Shown piece after piece: positions 11,106 through 24,075 of a stretch of DNA of 64,000 nucleotides. This stretch comes from Taeniopygia guttata. Its lineage: Eukaryota > Chordata > Aves > Passeriformes > Estrildidae. A program made the position numbers and the translations under genes. The notes beneath the pieces are model-generated. The model did not search any database, was not told the DNA's origin, and worked only from the letters and a program-made list of their open reading frames with translations. The stretch lies in NCBI RefSeq assembly GCF_048771995.1, contig NC_133043.1, forward strand, positions 7,148,501 through 7,212,500. Direction: 5' to 3'. Position 1 is the stretch's first letter. Each line of letters starts with the position of its first letter.

Positions 11106-14100
11106 GTAGCACTGAGCAATTTTTGGCACATGATTTCACAATCACAAGAGTTGATTGTGAGTTCACTGCTGTGGTGGTCAGACACTGAGTTAATTGACCA
11201 GACTTCCTCAATTCATTTCCCATAAGACAAAACTCCCTTCCTGTTTGTGCCTTTACATCTGGATAATGAATTTACTGCCTTGTTAATAGAAGGAAAAAAC
11301 TCAGTAAAGACTGCTGTATATCTATGCCTATTTCTAAAGGGGAATGAAAACGTGAAAGGCTTCATTGTCCCCCAATTTAGTTTGTACAGTCCCTGCTGGA
11401 TAAGCAGTCTTGGGGATTAACAAAGCTGTGAGTTGCCAGGGTTGTAGTACCTGAAGTCATGTTTCTCTCTGAAACAGATCTTTTCTGTGTTGCACAACTG
11501 ACAAGGCTTCAACTGCAAAACGTTAGCAGTAATGAGAAATATCTGTGGTGCATCAATAAATGAGTATTCTGTGGGACTGGCCTGTAGCCTGCCAGCATCT
11601 GGCTGTGCCTCATGGAAGAAAAACACCTCTAGAGAAGACTGCAAGTCAGTGCTGGAGGAAATGGTATGAGTCCTCAGAGAGCATCAGTTACACCAAATGG
11701 AGTTGGAAAATTTAATAAAACTGTGCCATAGGGAAGAGTGAGACTTTGGTACAAAAGAGTCAGTTTAGAACAACTAGAATTGTTGGATAAAGAGCTTCAA
11801 GTCATTTTTGTGCTGGGTGGGAAAGAGAAGCTATGCTCACATAAGGAAGTCCTTGGTTGCAAACCAAAAAACCCACTGATGTTTCAGAAATGATGTTGCC
11901 ATCTGCAAGATCCTTTTACACCTTGAGCTGAAATTGCTCCATAGCTGGAATGGAGACCTCAACGGCATCATGGTCCAGGAGGGAGGGCTGGGGGTGAGCA
12001 CAGCAGAGAGGGAAACACAGAGCTGCAAAGGGAATTTCCTCTTGGTTTTATTGCCTTGCCTCAAGCAGGAACCAATGAGCCTTGCTGCAGAGTGTCTGTA
12101 GGGGAACTGCTCTGCAGAGAATGCCCACAAATGCCCTGCATTGTTGGGTGCTCCTTGGGCTGCAGTGAGGTTAACACTTTCTATCTCCTCAGTGTGCAGG
12201 AAATATAATAAAGTCACCAGCCTTCTCCTTTTGGAGAAGGAAAAAGGGTTCAAAATCTCCAGATGCCTGTAAAAGAACAAGACAGGCCCAGTGGTGTCAA
12301 GGTGACAGATGTCAATAGCATTAAACCCCATATACATTTATCCTTTGGAACACTTATAAGAAAATTGAAACACTGGTTCTTCCTTTCCAGCAAGAAGCAC
12401 TAATCTTACCTCAGTATGAAAGTCCCCTGTGTCACAAAACTCATGTGAGATAGGATATAGATGTAAATTCCCTGGTTTCTCCTGCCAGAGCTGAAATAAT
12501 TTCCTCTGAGAACAATATCCACATCATCAATCGACCTTGTTATAAATGGCCAAATTAAGGACAGTAGAGTTACATGCAAAGCCTGAATAATACAAGGAAG
12601 AATACTGAAGGAGTTAACTTTCCACTGTTAATTTCTTTTCCCTCTTCCCTGACTATCTGTGAATATTCTTCTTGGTTTTGCACAGGGCAGTAGACTGTAG
12701 CATGTGAACAGTCTGGATCCTCCTCATGAGGTCTTGCAAACTTCTCCTCTGCTGTTTGTGATGCTGTGATTGCCTTCTACTGCTCCTGCTTAATTTTGCA
12801 GACTTTAATTCCCACTGGCAGGTTTGCTTGGTGCTGCTGAGCAGCACGCTTGGCTTTTTGCTAGCCTGCAGTAGAACACCTGCAAGGGAGTTGGGGTATA
12901 AAAACTCCTGGGTTTTGTGTTGGGAGAAATGGTTCAACAACTTATTTCACACATCCTGAGGAGGTGGCTTTGGTTTCTGAGCTGTTGCTGGGAGGTGTGT
13001 AGTGCTGGGACTAAGACTGAATATCAGGGACAACAGGATTAAAACTCTGTATGGGGTCTTGAGCTGGTTTTCCTGGTTTGCTATTTGAGCAGTGCTCCCT
13101 CCCCTCAGCAAGCAATCTGCTCCCTAGATTTTACCAGATGTGGCTGGGAAAGATATCTCCTTTTGGATTTTGGATTTTGTTATTCTCTGGGCAACCCCTG
13201 AATTTAAATTCCTCAGAGTGCATTTGAGCTGCCCTGAGATACCAGGGAACACGTCAGGTGGGTCATTCATCGTCTTTTGAGTTTCCAGTTGTGCTCTTTG
13301 CTTTAGAGCAATAACACAACTGTTTGTGTCTCCATCAGTGGACATGCTCTACAATTCCTTTGGTTCTGTTTTGAGACAGGAATGCCCAAATCCATAGAAT
13401 CTGCATCCTATGGATGGAGACATGAATGTGAGCAAGTTGCTTGTCTTCTAGAAAGAAGGTGGCTGAGGAGGCAGTGAAATACCTGTCAGGCACACTGACC
13501 TAGGAGCAGGTTTGGAGCACTTAGTAAGTATCCTGATGGTAGCTTTCCTCTCGAAATCCCAAAGCTGGTTTTGCTTTAGCCGAGGATAAACTGAAATACA
13601 GGAAGGGCAGGATGCTCCAGATCCCACTGAGTGACCTACTGTGGGCTGGGATGTGCTGCTGGGTGATCTTTAGGCTTGCAGGCCTCTTGGGTGTTGCAGA
13701 CTCAAAAAAAGGACATACAACCACAAGTAAATATACAAATTTCCCAGTCTACCAATGCTTCACTGTCCAATAAATGGCCCCAATGGAACTTGTAGCTGGT
13801 TATTTCCAGGGTCTGGACTGGAGGAAGGGAATAAAAATAAAATATGTAATCTGGGAGCCAGCAGAGCTGTTGCTGCTGTTCCTCTCCTGAGTCACGTTCT
13901 CTGTTTGATTAAAGACAAATGGGGAAATCATGACAGCTTAAAGCTCATTTTTCTTTAATTGAGTATTTCCCCTTGCAAAAGGAAGACCCCATCCTGCTGC
14001 TGCAGGCAGCACTGTGTTTGCTTGGCCTCTGGCAGGGCAGGGATGTGCAGAAGAGCAGTTATTTTCAGCTGGCAGAAGGTGAATGAATCCCTTTGTGCTG

Positions 14101-15454
14101 GGGTTGGAAGGACTGCAGCACTTTCTCAGACCTGTGAATCTTTTGTGAGATCCAGTCTCCTACAGAAGCCAGATTCTGAAAGCAGCTAAATCTAAAATTG
14201 GAGTATCAGTCATTCAGAGCTGCCCCATCCTGTCTCACATTGTAGAGACCTGTGCTTTGGAGAGCTGCAAGGATTTGCTCATTGCTGTTTCTCCCAGACA
14301 GCTGCTTGTAACTCACTTCAAACTGATCAAATTATTGAAATGTTTTCAATTATGGTCCCAAATGTGCAACCCTAACTTTCCCAGAGACTGAAAAATTACT
14401 TCTAGGCCATTTATGTGTGAGACATCACTACAAGAGCAGTTTTTATGAGCTGGGCAGGTCATGGCAGCAACCACTTGTATTTAGATCTTTCCTGTATTAG
14501 CTGGCTGGGGTTCAGCTTTGTCGTGTCTGCATGTATCACAGCCAGTCAGGGGACAGTAGTAAAGCAAAGAAAACATGTACTTTGCACTACACTTTGTCTA
14601 TGCAGTTCAGAATACATCAAATAGATGAAGGAGGATGAGGCTAATTGCAAATATTCCTCAGTAGTGACTTTTCCAAGGCGTTATCAAATTAGGCTATTGA
14701 CTGCCACAGGCTCTAAGAAAAAGTAGAGAAATTAAATTTTCCTCTTGTCAGAGTGAGCAGACTCATAGACGTAGGAACAAGGGTGGGCTTGGAAATAAAA
14801 TCATAGAACTGAGTGGGCAGGGTGCATTGGAAAGGGGTGAGTCAGGGTGGGCAAGACACAGCTCGTGGTGCTGGGCACAGGAGAGAGATATGTCCTCACA
14901 GTCAGATCATGTGGCAATGACGCAGGCTGTAAATCTCCCCTGCAGCCATAAACTCAAAGATAAAATCGTGCTTATTTTGCAACAGAAAACAAACACTGAG
15001 ATGAATAACTGGAGTGCTTGAAGAGATAGAGAAAATTGTTTTTTTTTCCTGGAGCTCCTTGACCCCGAGGGAGTCAGAGGGCTGGGCTGGGATGCCCCAG
15101 TAGTGCCATTTAGCAGCAGCTTGGTGCCATCTCTGCCTGGCATGGTGTCAGTTCTGGCCTTGGCCTTGTGATTTCCAATGAAATCACAGGTGGGTTTGCT
15201 GCCTCTCTGTCCGACTGCACTGCAGGACGGCTGCTTTGGGCTCCAGTGCATAAGCCCCTGTGAATTTGCTGGCTCTAGGGCAAATCTGCAAGTAGGAGTA
15301 GCTTATCCCAGAGGCCATTAGGCCCCCTCTACACATCCCTGTGTCTTAGGACAAGATGACCAGGGAAATATCAAATTTCTTTAAGATTATTTTGAAAGAA
15401 GCTGTGTCTCCTTTTATGGGCTGCTCAGAGGACTCTTTTTAAAGATCACACACA
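11106..15454. other. intergenic, nothing recognised
   Basis: Contains a 166-codon minus-strand frame (11837-12337) and smaller ones, none with a recognisable domain or supporting splice sites. No clear transposon was identified by eye. Confidence 0.4.
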
Positions 15455-15680
15455 CAGAATCACTGGGTTGGAAGAGACCTTCAAGATCACTGAGTCCAAC
15501 CCAGCCCCAACACCTCAACTAAACCCTGGCACCCAGGTGCCACATCCAGTCTGTTTTAAACACACCCAGGGATGGGGACTCACCCTCTCCCCAGGCACTT
15601 TATCACCCTTTCTGTAAAAAAAAAATTCATAATATTCAGCCTATATTTCCCTTGCCAGAGCTTAAGACTGTATATGATTA
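15455..15680 (-). repeat. CR1 LINE 3' end, reverse orientation
   Basis: Read on the + strand it starts AGAATCACTGGGTTGGAAGA and continues through GAGTCCAACCCAGCCCC, CACACCCAGGGATGGGGACT, CCCCAGGCACTT and TATTTCCCTTGCC, the reverse complement of the CR1 3' region. It is a truncated, diverged copy. Confidence 0.85.
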
Positions 15681-16164
15681 GTTAATGCATGACAAGGCAT
15701 GTCATTGTGTTGTTCTAAAGAAGTCAGAGTGCTGGCAGCTGAGAAATTTAATACAACACCAGTTTTTTTCAGCTGAGGAGGTGTTTTACAGCCCACTGTA
15801 TATCTCAGTATGCCACAGGGGTTTATAGGATGTTAAACCACAGCTTTTCTAGAGGTTAGGGGAAAGGGCAGGGAAATGATACATTAAAACTTAAAGGAAA
15901 CTTAGAGAAGGGTTAGACATTTGTCTGTCAGTCAGAAACCCTGGGTACCACATCTGCCACACAGTGGGAATCCCTGACTGGAGGGGGCTGGGGGAGGATG
16001 CAGTGTGCTCTGCCTATCCATGGGATGCTGCAGAGAATTTCAGACTTTCTGTGCTGACAGGCACTGACCCCCAAGAGAACACTGCATTTCACCTGAGGCC
16101 GTGGAGAAGCTTCCAAAATGGAATGATAGAACTGGGATTGTGGGTGTGGAGTTAGAATAGAAGT

Positions 16165-16568
16165 GTGTAATATCACAGTGTGGAAAACTTAAGAGTTTAA
16201 GGGTTTAGAATATAGTAATATATATAAAGCAAGATGGAGGTTTTAGGGCAGAGGCTGCTCCTTCTTCTTCACCTTCTTCTCCACCGTCTTCACCTTCTTC
16301 TCCATGGGTTTGGGTGGTTTTTTGTAATTGGATAAAAAAGTCTCCATTGCAGCCATGGATGGTTGGTTATTAAGTTAAATGTAAAAATAATTGAGGTGTC
16401 ATTCCCTAATTGGACAGTTTATCCTTCAAAGGCCTTGTAGAGAGAGAGAGGGGGCTCCATTTTTAGTTTTTTAGAGTGAAGTGCTGTAGAACTCAGGGTT
16501 TGTGAGACTGTAACATGGATAAGAACTAATAAACATCTGAGTCCAAACAAGAAATTCCATCTCACACA
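16165..16568 (+). mobile_element. solo LTR of an endogenous retrovirus (approximate ends)
   Basis: The segment starts near TGTGTAATATCACAG and ends near CCATCTCACACA. It has a TTCTTC-rich middle and an AATAAA-containing stretch (ACTAATAAACATC) about 40 bp before its right end, placing it in + orientation. No internal retroviral region is beside it, so it is a solo LTR fossil. I found no convincing target-site duplication, so the ends are approximate. Confidence 0.55.
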
Positions 16569-16860
16569 TTTAATCCCAACCCTGGATTAAGAAGAAAAAA
16601 CAGCTACCTTAGAAAGTTTATAATTATCCAGCATCCATTTGCAGAAGACAGCTTCCTCCACCTGCCTTTGGGTCATGCTCATCTGATTTTTGACCTGAAA
16701 GGAAAGGGGATAGGGTAGAAAGTAGAAAACCTGAGCCAAAACCTCTAGGAATGTTAGAAAGAGGCAGTACCTGCAGTAAAGCTTAGGGTAGGTGGGGGAA
16801 GTAGATGTGAGAATGTACTGGGGAGTGATGTTAATTCAATTCTGAGTGTGATTATTACCT

Positions 16861-16975
16861 GGGGTCTCAACCATTCTGTTTCTGATGTCCTGAGCCTGGC
16901 ACCTGAGTAATGGCAGCCAAATGTCCTGGTGCTGGCTGGAGCATTCTCTACAAGCCCTGAACTCTGCAGCCAAAT
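16861..16975 (+). repeat. duplicated block X, copy 1
   Basis: Shares ATGTCCTGAGCCTG, AATGGCAG(A/C)CAAATGTCC and GGAGCATTCT in the same order and spacing with 21255-21385. Diverged, same strand. It could be an internal duplication or two copies of an unnamed repeat. Confidence 0.5.
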
Positions 16976-17079
16976 TTCTGCTCTGGTGATGCAGAAACCT
17001 CAGGGGACTGCACCTGGTGCATCTGGGAAAACCATGCCTGACAACAGCTTCCTTGTGTGAGCAGCTGTCTGATGGTACA

Positions 17080-17480
17080 CAGGTATTTGACTAGTGAATT
17101 ATTTGATCCCTTGAATTACAAAGATAACTTTTGTGATACTGCCTTCATTGCCATAAAAAATTATGGCCCTCTTTATATGTCAGCCATAAATTACTCCATG
17201 CACTGTTTTAATGACTACCAGAATAGCAAGGGAGTCCCTTCCAAACATGAAAGTGGAGGTTATACAGGTGAGATTTGGAAACCAAACACTAACAAACTTA
17301 TTTGCTTTGTCTCATGGGCTCAGACACCTGGTATTTCAGGAGAATAGAAATTTCCTTATGTTCTCTTTAGCTCTAGGGAAACAAAGATTTTTTTAAGGTC
17401 AACATGGGGTTTTTTTTCATAGATAATCAAAGAAAATATGGGTTCCATCCTGAATTTAATTTACAGCTTTCTCTTTTTTG
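17080..17480 (+). repeat. duplicated block Y, copy 1
   Basis: Shares CATGAAAGTGGAG, GTGAGATTTGGAAACCAAA and a CCATAAA-rich stretch with 19740-20070, same strand. Diverged, so the duplication is old. Confidence 0.5.
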
Positions 17481-17640
17481 ATTATTTTCTTTTATTAAAG
17501 GAAATGTAACATCTGGCTTTGATATTAGACGATAAGTAAACAACTTATTCTGATAAATTGTTTTCGTTTCCCATCACAGAAGGCTTTGAACCTTGTTTTG
17601 AACTGTAATGGAACTTCTTTGTCCAAAATACTGTTGGTTC

Positions 17641-17758
17641 ACAGAATCAGAGAATAGTCTGAGTTGGAAGGGACTCTTAAGTGAATAGCCTATTTGGGAT
17701 CAAACCCAAAACCTTGGCATTATTAGCACCTGCTCTGACAACTCAGCAGATCTCAGGT
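17641..17758 (-). repeat. tRNA-Ile-derived SINE (TguSINE1-like)
   Basis: On the minus strand the head reads GCTGAGTTGTCAGAGCAGG, then GTGCTAATAATGCCAAGGTT, then GGGTTTGATCCC. These correspond to the D arm, anticodon region and B box of tRNA-Ile. The other end on the + strand, CAGAATCAGAGAATAGTC then GAGTTGGAAGGGACTCT, is a CR1-like 3' tail. A tRNA-Ile head joined to a CR1 tail is the design of TguSINE1, a family known from passerine birds. It is not a functional tRNA gene. Confidence 0.75.
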
Positions 17759-18596
17759 TGTATATCTCTGCAAAACTGGAGGGGTTTTGGATTTCGGCTT
17801 CTGTGTATTCTGCTCTCTGGGATGCTGTTGGGTACTGACTGTGCCATAGCAGTCAAAAGCAGCTCCCTTGGACATGCACAGAGGGTGCACCAATGCTCGG
17901 AAAAGGGGGCTGTTTCTCCTAAAAAGACTTCAAAGCATTTTGAGGTCAGAGGATCACCACAGCAGATACAGTTCTGGTTTGGCACTCTTGGAAGAGAGTG
18001 TTCTAGGTATGACTGCCTTTTAGAGGAAGCTCATTTCCAGGTTTTGCTGAAGAAAAGGCTTTGGAGAATTGCCACATACACTTAAGCTGCCGATGTGTAT
18101 TTCTTGCAAGACAATGGTTAGTTGGATTCCATACAGTAATTTTCCAAATTCTGCTATTGGAATTTGGAAAAACAAAACCAAAAGTGAGCTGTGGAAGGAA
18201 GAGAGGTGCTTTATTCAACTTGCTGTCTCCCCAGGCTAGATTACTGTTTCAGGGTGATTCAGCCAATATCTGCAGCTCTAAACGGGCGACAAGCACAAAC
18301 AGTTCATGATCTTATCTTGTAGGGAGAGCAGCTTCTTGCCAGGCTTCAAAATAACTCTCCCAACCACTTAAATAAAAAAAAATAATAATAAGAGAAGATG
18401 CTTAATACTTGGGAAGGTGACTGGATCATCCTACAGTGAATAAATGAGGGAGTTTTGGGTGGCTACACAGCTGCTGGGCCTGGTACAAGGTCCTGGCAGC
18501 AGGGACTGCTCTATGTGCCACAGCACAGGCTTGGTGGGCAGCTGCTGGGTTGGGCCTTGTTGCCTTGTGATGTTCAAGATCACCTTAATTTGCTTC

Positions 18597-18673
18597 ATCC
18601 ATGGATCCATCCATCCATCCATCCATCCATCCATCCATCCATCCATCCATCCATCCATCCATCCATCCATCCA
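18597..18673. repeat. (ATCC)n microsatellite
   Basis: About 19 tetranucleotide units of CCAT/ATCC, with one ATGG interruption at the left end. Confidence 0.95.
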
Positions 18674-18912
18674 CCTTAATGATTTAAGGTTCCAAAACCT
18701 TTTCCAACTATAAATATTCTATTACACTAAGCAAAAGATCAAAATTGTCTACAGTCCATCTGTCCTTGGGGTTAAGAAGTTAATCTCCTCATTCCTGCCC
18801 TTGGGCACTCTTCTGCCTCCAGGGCAGCTCCTGGAAGAGGAGATGTCCTCATGAGGTGTCCATGGGGACTTAGCACAAGCTCTTTCTGCCTGCAGCATCT
18901 TGGGTAGCTGTT

Positions 18913-19560
18913 CCCTTGATTTGGAAAGACAGGTGTCTGTTAAGGAAGGCAGGACCCTCCTCTGAAATGGAAAAACAAATTTAGACCCCCCCTCCCTCCA
19001 AATTGTTATAAATTTGAAATTAAGGGAGGCTCTCAGGCAAAAATATGGGAGCAGAAATAACAATTCTTTATTAGGGAAGAAAATAAAAAGATAAAATAAA
19101 CAATGTAGTGAATCAAAACACTGACAGAGTCAGAACACAACCTGACACCCTGTTGGTCAGGGTGTTGGCAGCAGTCCAGCTGGAAATTGTGGCTGCAGTC
19201 CACCTGGAGTGGCAGGTGTGGTTCTGTTGGAGCAGTGATCCTGTCTTCCTGCAGTAGAAGAGGCAGCTGTTCCTCTGGGAAATCCAGTGCAGGAAAAGCT
19301 GTGCTGGTGGTCCAGAAACTCAAGATTATGTCCAGGTAGGAACGTCTGGCTCCTCCCTCTGGGTGGAGCATCTCACAATGGGATGTTCTAGTTCTTGTCA
19401 GCCATGCAGTGACATTCAATAGCCCATTATCAGCAGATGTCTCCCCTGAGAGAGGATTGGTTTGTGGAAGAGTTAAAGAAAACTGCCCAACTGAGAGAAG
19501 ATAACTGCTACACCTCTAAAAGATGGCAATTGAATACAACTTGCCTTGCCGTCTAGGACA
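18913..19560 (-). mobile_element. solo LTR of an endogenous retrovirus, reverse orientation
   Basis: The sequence is the same family as 41021-42014. Shared landmarks are GACAGGTGTCTG, CTCTCAGGCAAAAATATGGGAG, AATAACAATTCTTTATTAG (a reversed AATAAA), GGTCAGGGTGTTGGCAGCAG, GTAGGAACGTCTGGCTCCTC and AAACTGCCCAA. It is flanked by a 5-bp direct repeat CTGTT at 18908-18912 and 19561-19565. No internal region is present. Divergence from the second copy suggests an old insertion. Confidence 0.75.
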
Positions 19561-19739
19561 CTGTTGATTTCCTCTGCAGTAATTCATAGGTGCCAAAAGA
19601 AGAGACGTGGTTTTTCACAGTAGGCTCTCCTCTCACACTTCTGAGCAAAGCTGAATGTGCATGCCCAGCTTTGTAGGGTAACATTTTAACCAAAGCCTGA
19701 AAACAACTTTGGTTTTTCTTGTGGCACCTGATTGATGAG

Positions 19740-20070
19740 TGGCTTGGCAATAAAAGCATTTATGACCCTACAACAGCTGTCATAAAACACTGGGCTTTTC
19801 CTTTTTATGTTCCAGCCATGCATTACCTTATTTATCTTCTTAAGGTACCTCATTAGCAGGGGAATTTCTCAACTCCATGAAAGTGGAGATAAGTGAGATT
19901 TGGAAGCCAAAATCAAGGACAAAGCACACTGAGGCCAACAGTCTATTGGGACAAAGACTGTTAATGCTGAGACCCAGGAAAGATCCCCATGCTGCATTAC
20001 TACTTTTAATTTCCCAGAACATGAAATAAGAGAAACAAGATGTTATATTTCCTTGAAACAAAAAGTAATA
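19740..20070 (+). repeat. duplicated block Y, copy 2
   Basis: Partner of 17080-17480, with CATGAAAGTGGAGATAAGTG and GAGATTTGGAAGCCAAA. Same strand, about 2.6 kb apart. Confidence 0.5.
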
Positions 20071-21254
20071 GAAGCCCAAAACACTTCTTGTAATTATGCA
20101 TATAGCTAAGAAAAACTGAGGTTCTTCTGTGTTCATAGTATTTGACTTTCATATCTTCTGGTTAATTTATCATGTTGAGTTTCTGGGTAAAATTCTGGTT
20201 AAAGTTAACATTGGTATTCTGGGCCAATAATTTTGGATTCAGCTAGAAGGGATTTTGTGCTGTCAGGATGGAACAAAGTAAAATATTCCTTGGCCTTACG
20301 AGAAGGTTCATGTTGGAGATTCTCTCTCTTGGAAGTTGAAATGAAGCCTTGTTCAGGAGTGGAGTTTGTGGGATTATTGAAATATAAATACAATTTAATT
20401 AACAAGGAGAAGTTCCTTACTGAAGACATAAATTACTAATACATTTTTTCTATTTATCACACAGTTTATAGTCAAAGGATGCAGTGCAAACTCTGTAAAA
20501 ACTAAAACTTCTCCAAGCAGTTTTTGGGTACTGATGATCTTTGCCTGTTCCTGATAATTCTAAATTAGGCAGTTTATGTTACTGAATTTCTGAATTTCTG
20601 CCCTATGCTTGCAGAAAGTTGATGTTTGAGGAACTTGGTATCCCTCAGAGGGAACACTGAAAAATCACATTATGCCTGGGCCAGGGGAACTCAATGCTGT
20701 GTCTCTAAGGAAGAGGTGAATCAGAAACAACTCTTGTGTGGTTTGCTATTACCAAATCCTGTTCTTGAAGCCTAACCCTTTCTGTGAAAATTAATCAAGA
20801 GAAAAGAAAAATTAAAATTTTGACTAATATTCCCAGAATATTGCTATCTTCAGTGGTGCCAGCTTGCACTAGAACAGCTGCTATTTAGTTTGGCTGGCTT
20901 TGAATGAAGGGTTCAGTGCTGTTAGCATTCCTCAAACCAAGCAATCTTCTGGGAACCCCCAAACCCCCCAAATTGTGTTTTTTCTGCTTCATTTCATAAC
21001 TGCAGCTTGTTTCCTTGTTGTGATTCACATCCCATTTTACAACATATTAAGGCAGTCCTGGCTGAGAGTTCAGCCCAACTTCTCTAGAGATGTAGAAAAC
21101 TTATATATATGGTGAAGGTGATCCTTCTGGGCCAGGGCAGGGTAACAAGGGCACAGGATAAGGGAAACAAGGAGTTTTGTTGTGGGTTTTGTTGTTGGCT
21201 TGTTTGGTTTTGGCTGTGTTTGTTGTACAGGTGGGTTGGGTTTCTCTTTGAGAA

Positions 21255-21385
21255 AATGTCTCCAAATTAATGTCCTGAGCCTGAAACACGAGAGTGAAAT
21301 GGCAGACAAATGTCCCAGTTTTGGAGCATTCTTTTTAACACACAGCTGCTGCCCTGAGCTGGGACTGTGAGAGCACAGCCCAAAT
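21255..21385 (+). repeat. duplicated block X, copy 2
   Basis: Partner of 16861-16975, same strand, about 4.4 kb apart. The order of X and Y is reversed relative to the first pair. Confidence 0.5.
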
Positions 21386-21641
21386 TCACTGGAGGGTCAG
21401 TGTGGTTGATCAAATTGAAGGCTGATCAGTTCTATATGATGTCTGCTAAATAAACCCCTGAAACTGAGTTTCCCTGAGGGTCAGCCTCCCTACAAGGGCA
21501 CAGGTGCTGCAATGCTCAGCATAAACCAAGCACGTGAATCCTTCCAGCAACACTCCTTTTATCCCAGAGCAAAATCTGCAAGCAGAAACTTCGTTTGAAC
21601 TTTCTGAGTTGAGTGTCACGTCATAACAATAAGGACAAAGT

Positions 21642-24010
21642 GCCATAAAAGAGTGGTGTGGTGAAAGAGCGAACTGTGGACTGGGAGAAAGCATTGCTAT
21701 TATGAGATCTAAGTTCCTGCAAATTCCAGCATTTCCTGCAAATTCCAGCATTTCCTGAAAATTCCAGCAGTTCTGACACTTACAGCAGCACAGACTTACC
21801 TGGTTTGCATTGCTCTGTGACGCTGCTGGCCTGTACTTCTGAACTGAAAGTGAAAATGCAGTTTCTCATGACACCAGGTTGCATTAAATGATGGGAGGAG
21901 CCAGTGAAATGGGTTTTTCTCTGAGATCCATTGACTTCTCATTTCCTCTGGAAGAGGAGTTGAATGATTTGGGATCTGGAAAAGTTGCACGGGCACTCGG
22001 AGAAGGGAAGAGACATGAAGGCATCCTTGGACACAAACAGCTTCTGAGGTACCGTCTTCTTATTTTGAGGGTCCTTCCTTCCACCCTGTTCTCTTACAAA
22101 TTCCTGCTTTCTTGTTTCGCAGTAGGCATTCAGAAACAGGCACTGAAATGTCTGTGGCAGGAGGGAAATTCTCAGTGTGCTGCACACTTTCTCCACAGGG
22201 AAGAAATGTGCTGCTGGTGCTGGTGATGTTTGCAACTAAATAATACCACATCTGTAGCCCAGACTGGCAACTTCCAGAGAGCTCTGTGTGAACTCACACT
22301 GATTGTGGGAATTCGGAAATCCAACAGCTTCCTCTTAGTGCATTTATATAAAAGTGTGGGTGACCTCAGAAATAATAAAATAAATGTATTAACAGCATTT
22401 TCCTGTTCATGTAACGCCTGAGTAATTTTTCCATATCCATCAATATTCTTTTTTTTTTTTCCTCATAGCTCCTTAGAATGTCTAGCTAATATCTTATTTT
22501 CCAAAAGTTCCATCCTGTCATGTTTGCAAATAAGGAAGAATTTGTCAGAAGGGTTGCAGGAGAAATCCATGTAGCTCTTCTTTTCAAGGAGCTGATTGTG
22601 CATTTCCCCACATCCAGCCTAACTAATGAACAATCCAGCCTGGCAGCTCTGGGGGTTCAGAATGAAACGAAACAGAACCAAAACACAAAGCATTAGTGGT
22701 TTTAAAATAGAAGAAGTAAAACCAGTGAAACACTTCATTCTACTTAATGTACTGCAGGCAGGGGAAAAAAATGTTACCAAGGTTTTATAATGCTGTAGAA
22801 ATTTTGTTTCAGAGCAGGTGAAGGAAAGCCAAAGTGTGGTTTACACTTAGGATTTTTTGCAGAGATTTCTCAGCTCAACCACAATGTCCTGCTGATTGCT
22901 CTGTCTGCAATAGCTTTTTGGAGCTTTAGATACCAACTGCAGCCAAATGCTCACAAAGGAAAAAGCTGCTTTATCCCCTCACATAATTTTGTATTAGTTT
23001 TTTTATTTGTCTTTATTGCAATGGTTTGTTGTTAGTGGTATACAGCAAACCATGATAAGGAAACGTGAGGGAAGTGTGATAAGGAAAGTGATACCAAAAT
23101 TCTCTTATGTAAATACTTCTCCTTTTCTGGGAAAGAGAGTCGAAAATAAAATCTGTATGGTCTTCTGAAGTTCCTTGAGTTTTATTCTGTTGCTGCCTTG
23201 CTTCCTTCAATAGTACTATTTTCTCCAAACTGACTGCAACTTGAGCCTTTCCCATGGGACCCTTAGGGTGCCAGATACATCTTTTAGAAATTCTGGTGTC
23301 TTGTTCCACCAAGCTGGTTCTGACCATAAAACCCACAGACTAAATTGCTCCTAAAGCTATCGAGGCCAGGGTATGTGGCTGGAAGAGAGGTGAGAAAAGG
23401 CAGTGTTTACAGCTGGATTTTGTGTGTCCATGACTGTGCTTAATGGCTGTTTGGAGAGGGGAGGATATGTGAACCCTGGGGCAGCAGCTCTGCTCTGCTG
23501 GCTCCTGGGGGTGTGGGGGGGACTCTGCTTTGGTCACTTTGGGGGTCCCCACTGAACTGTGCCAGAGGCAGAAAGCCTGAGGACACACACTGGAAAGGCA
23601 GTGACCTGGTTTCACTTGTGCTGGAGTAGGAGGAAACATGGGACATCAGATTTTAACTTGGAGAGAGAACCTTTGCTCTGCTGAAAATTATATTAGTGCA
23701 TTGGAGATTGAATTTTCTCCTTCTCCTTCTCTTGGAGTTTTTTCATTGTTTTGTGTTTGTTATGATGCTATGGGGATAAGGAAAAGCCTGAGAGTTTCAG
23801 GTAGTGATGTTTCCCCAAATAGATCCTTTCAAAACCAAATCCAAAGGATCTTGTTAGGGCACTGCAGATTTCCTGTCAAATCCTGCTGGTGATCTCAGGT
23901 GGGCTGGTTTGTGGGTCAGGTCTGCCCTGGGGGGAGCTGGGTGTAAGTTTGATGAAGGAACTCCAGCTCTTCCTGTTTGTTCCTTTATTCACCTACTGCT
24001 TGTTCCTGAC
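21642..24010 (+). repeat. duplicated block A, copy 1
   Basis: Two segments are shared with the region upstream of CD7. 21642-22060 matches 33050-33760 (GTGAAAGAGCGAACTGTGGA; GGAAGAGGAGTTGAATGATT; CAAGCACTGG-type motif followed by GAAGGGAAGAG). 23640-24010 matches 33850-34200 (AAAGCCTGAGAGTTTCAG; CAGATTTCCTGTCAAATCC; GGTGGGCTGGTTTGTGGGTC). The order is kept but spacing differs. No coding exon is recognised inside. It precedes the unknown receptor gene as copy 2 precedes CD7. Confidence 0.7.
21713..21771 (+). repeat. three 19-bp tandem units
   Basis: The unit CCTGCAAATTCCAGCATTT is repeated three times with small changes in the last unit. Confidence 0.8.
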
Positions 24011-24075
24011 CTGCTTTTAGGGTCTGACTTTACTCTGTTACAGCTCTGCAGAAAACTTCAGAAGCTCTGATAAGT

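Noticed and set aside
11837-12337. 166-codon minus-strand open frame
   Set aside because: No domain, no splice context, and composition like the flanking intergenic DNA.
17641-17758. Possible tRNA-Ile gene
   Set aside because: The acceptor stem does not pair and a CR1-like tail is attached, so it is a SINE.
18431-18713. Open frames with MDGWMDGW or HPSIHPSI repeats
   Set aside because: Translation of the ATCC microsatellite.
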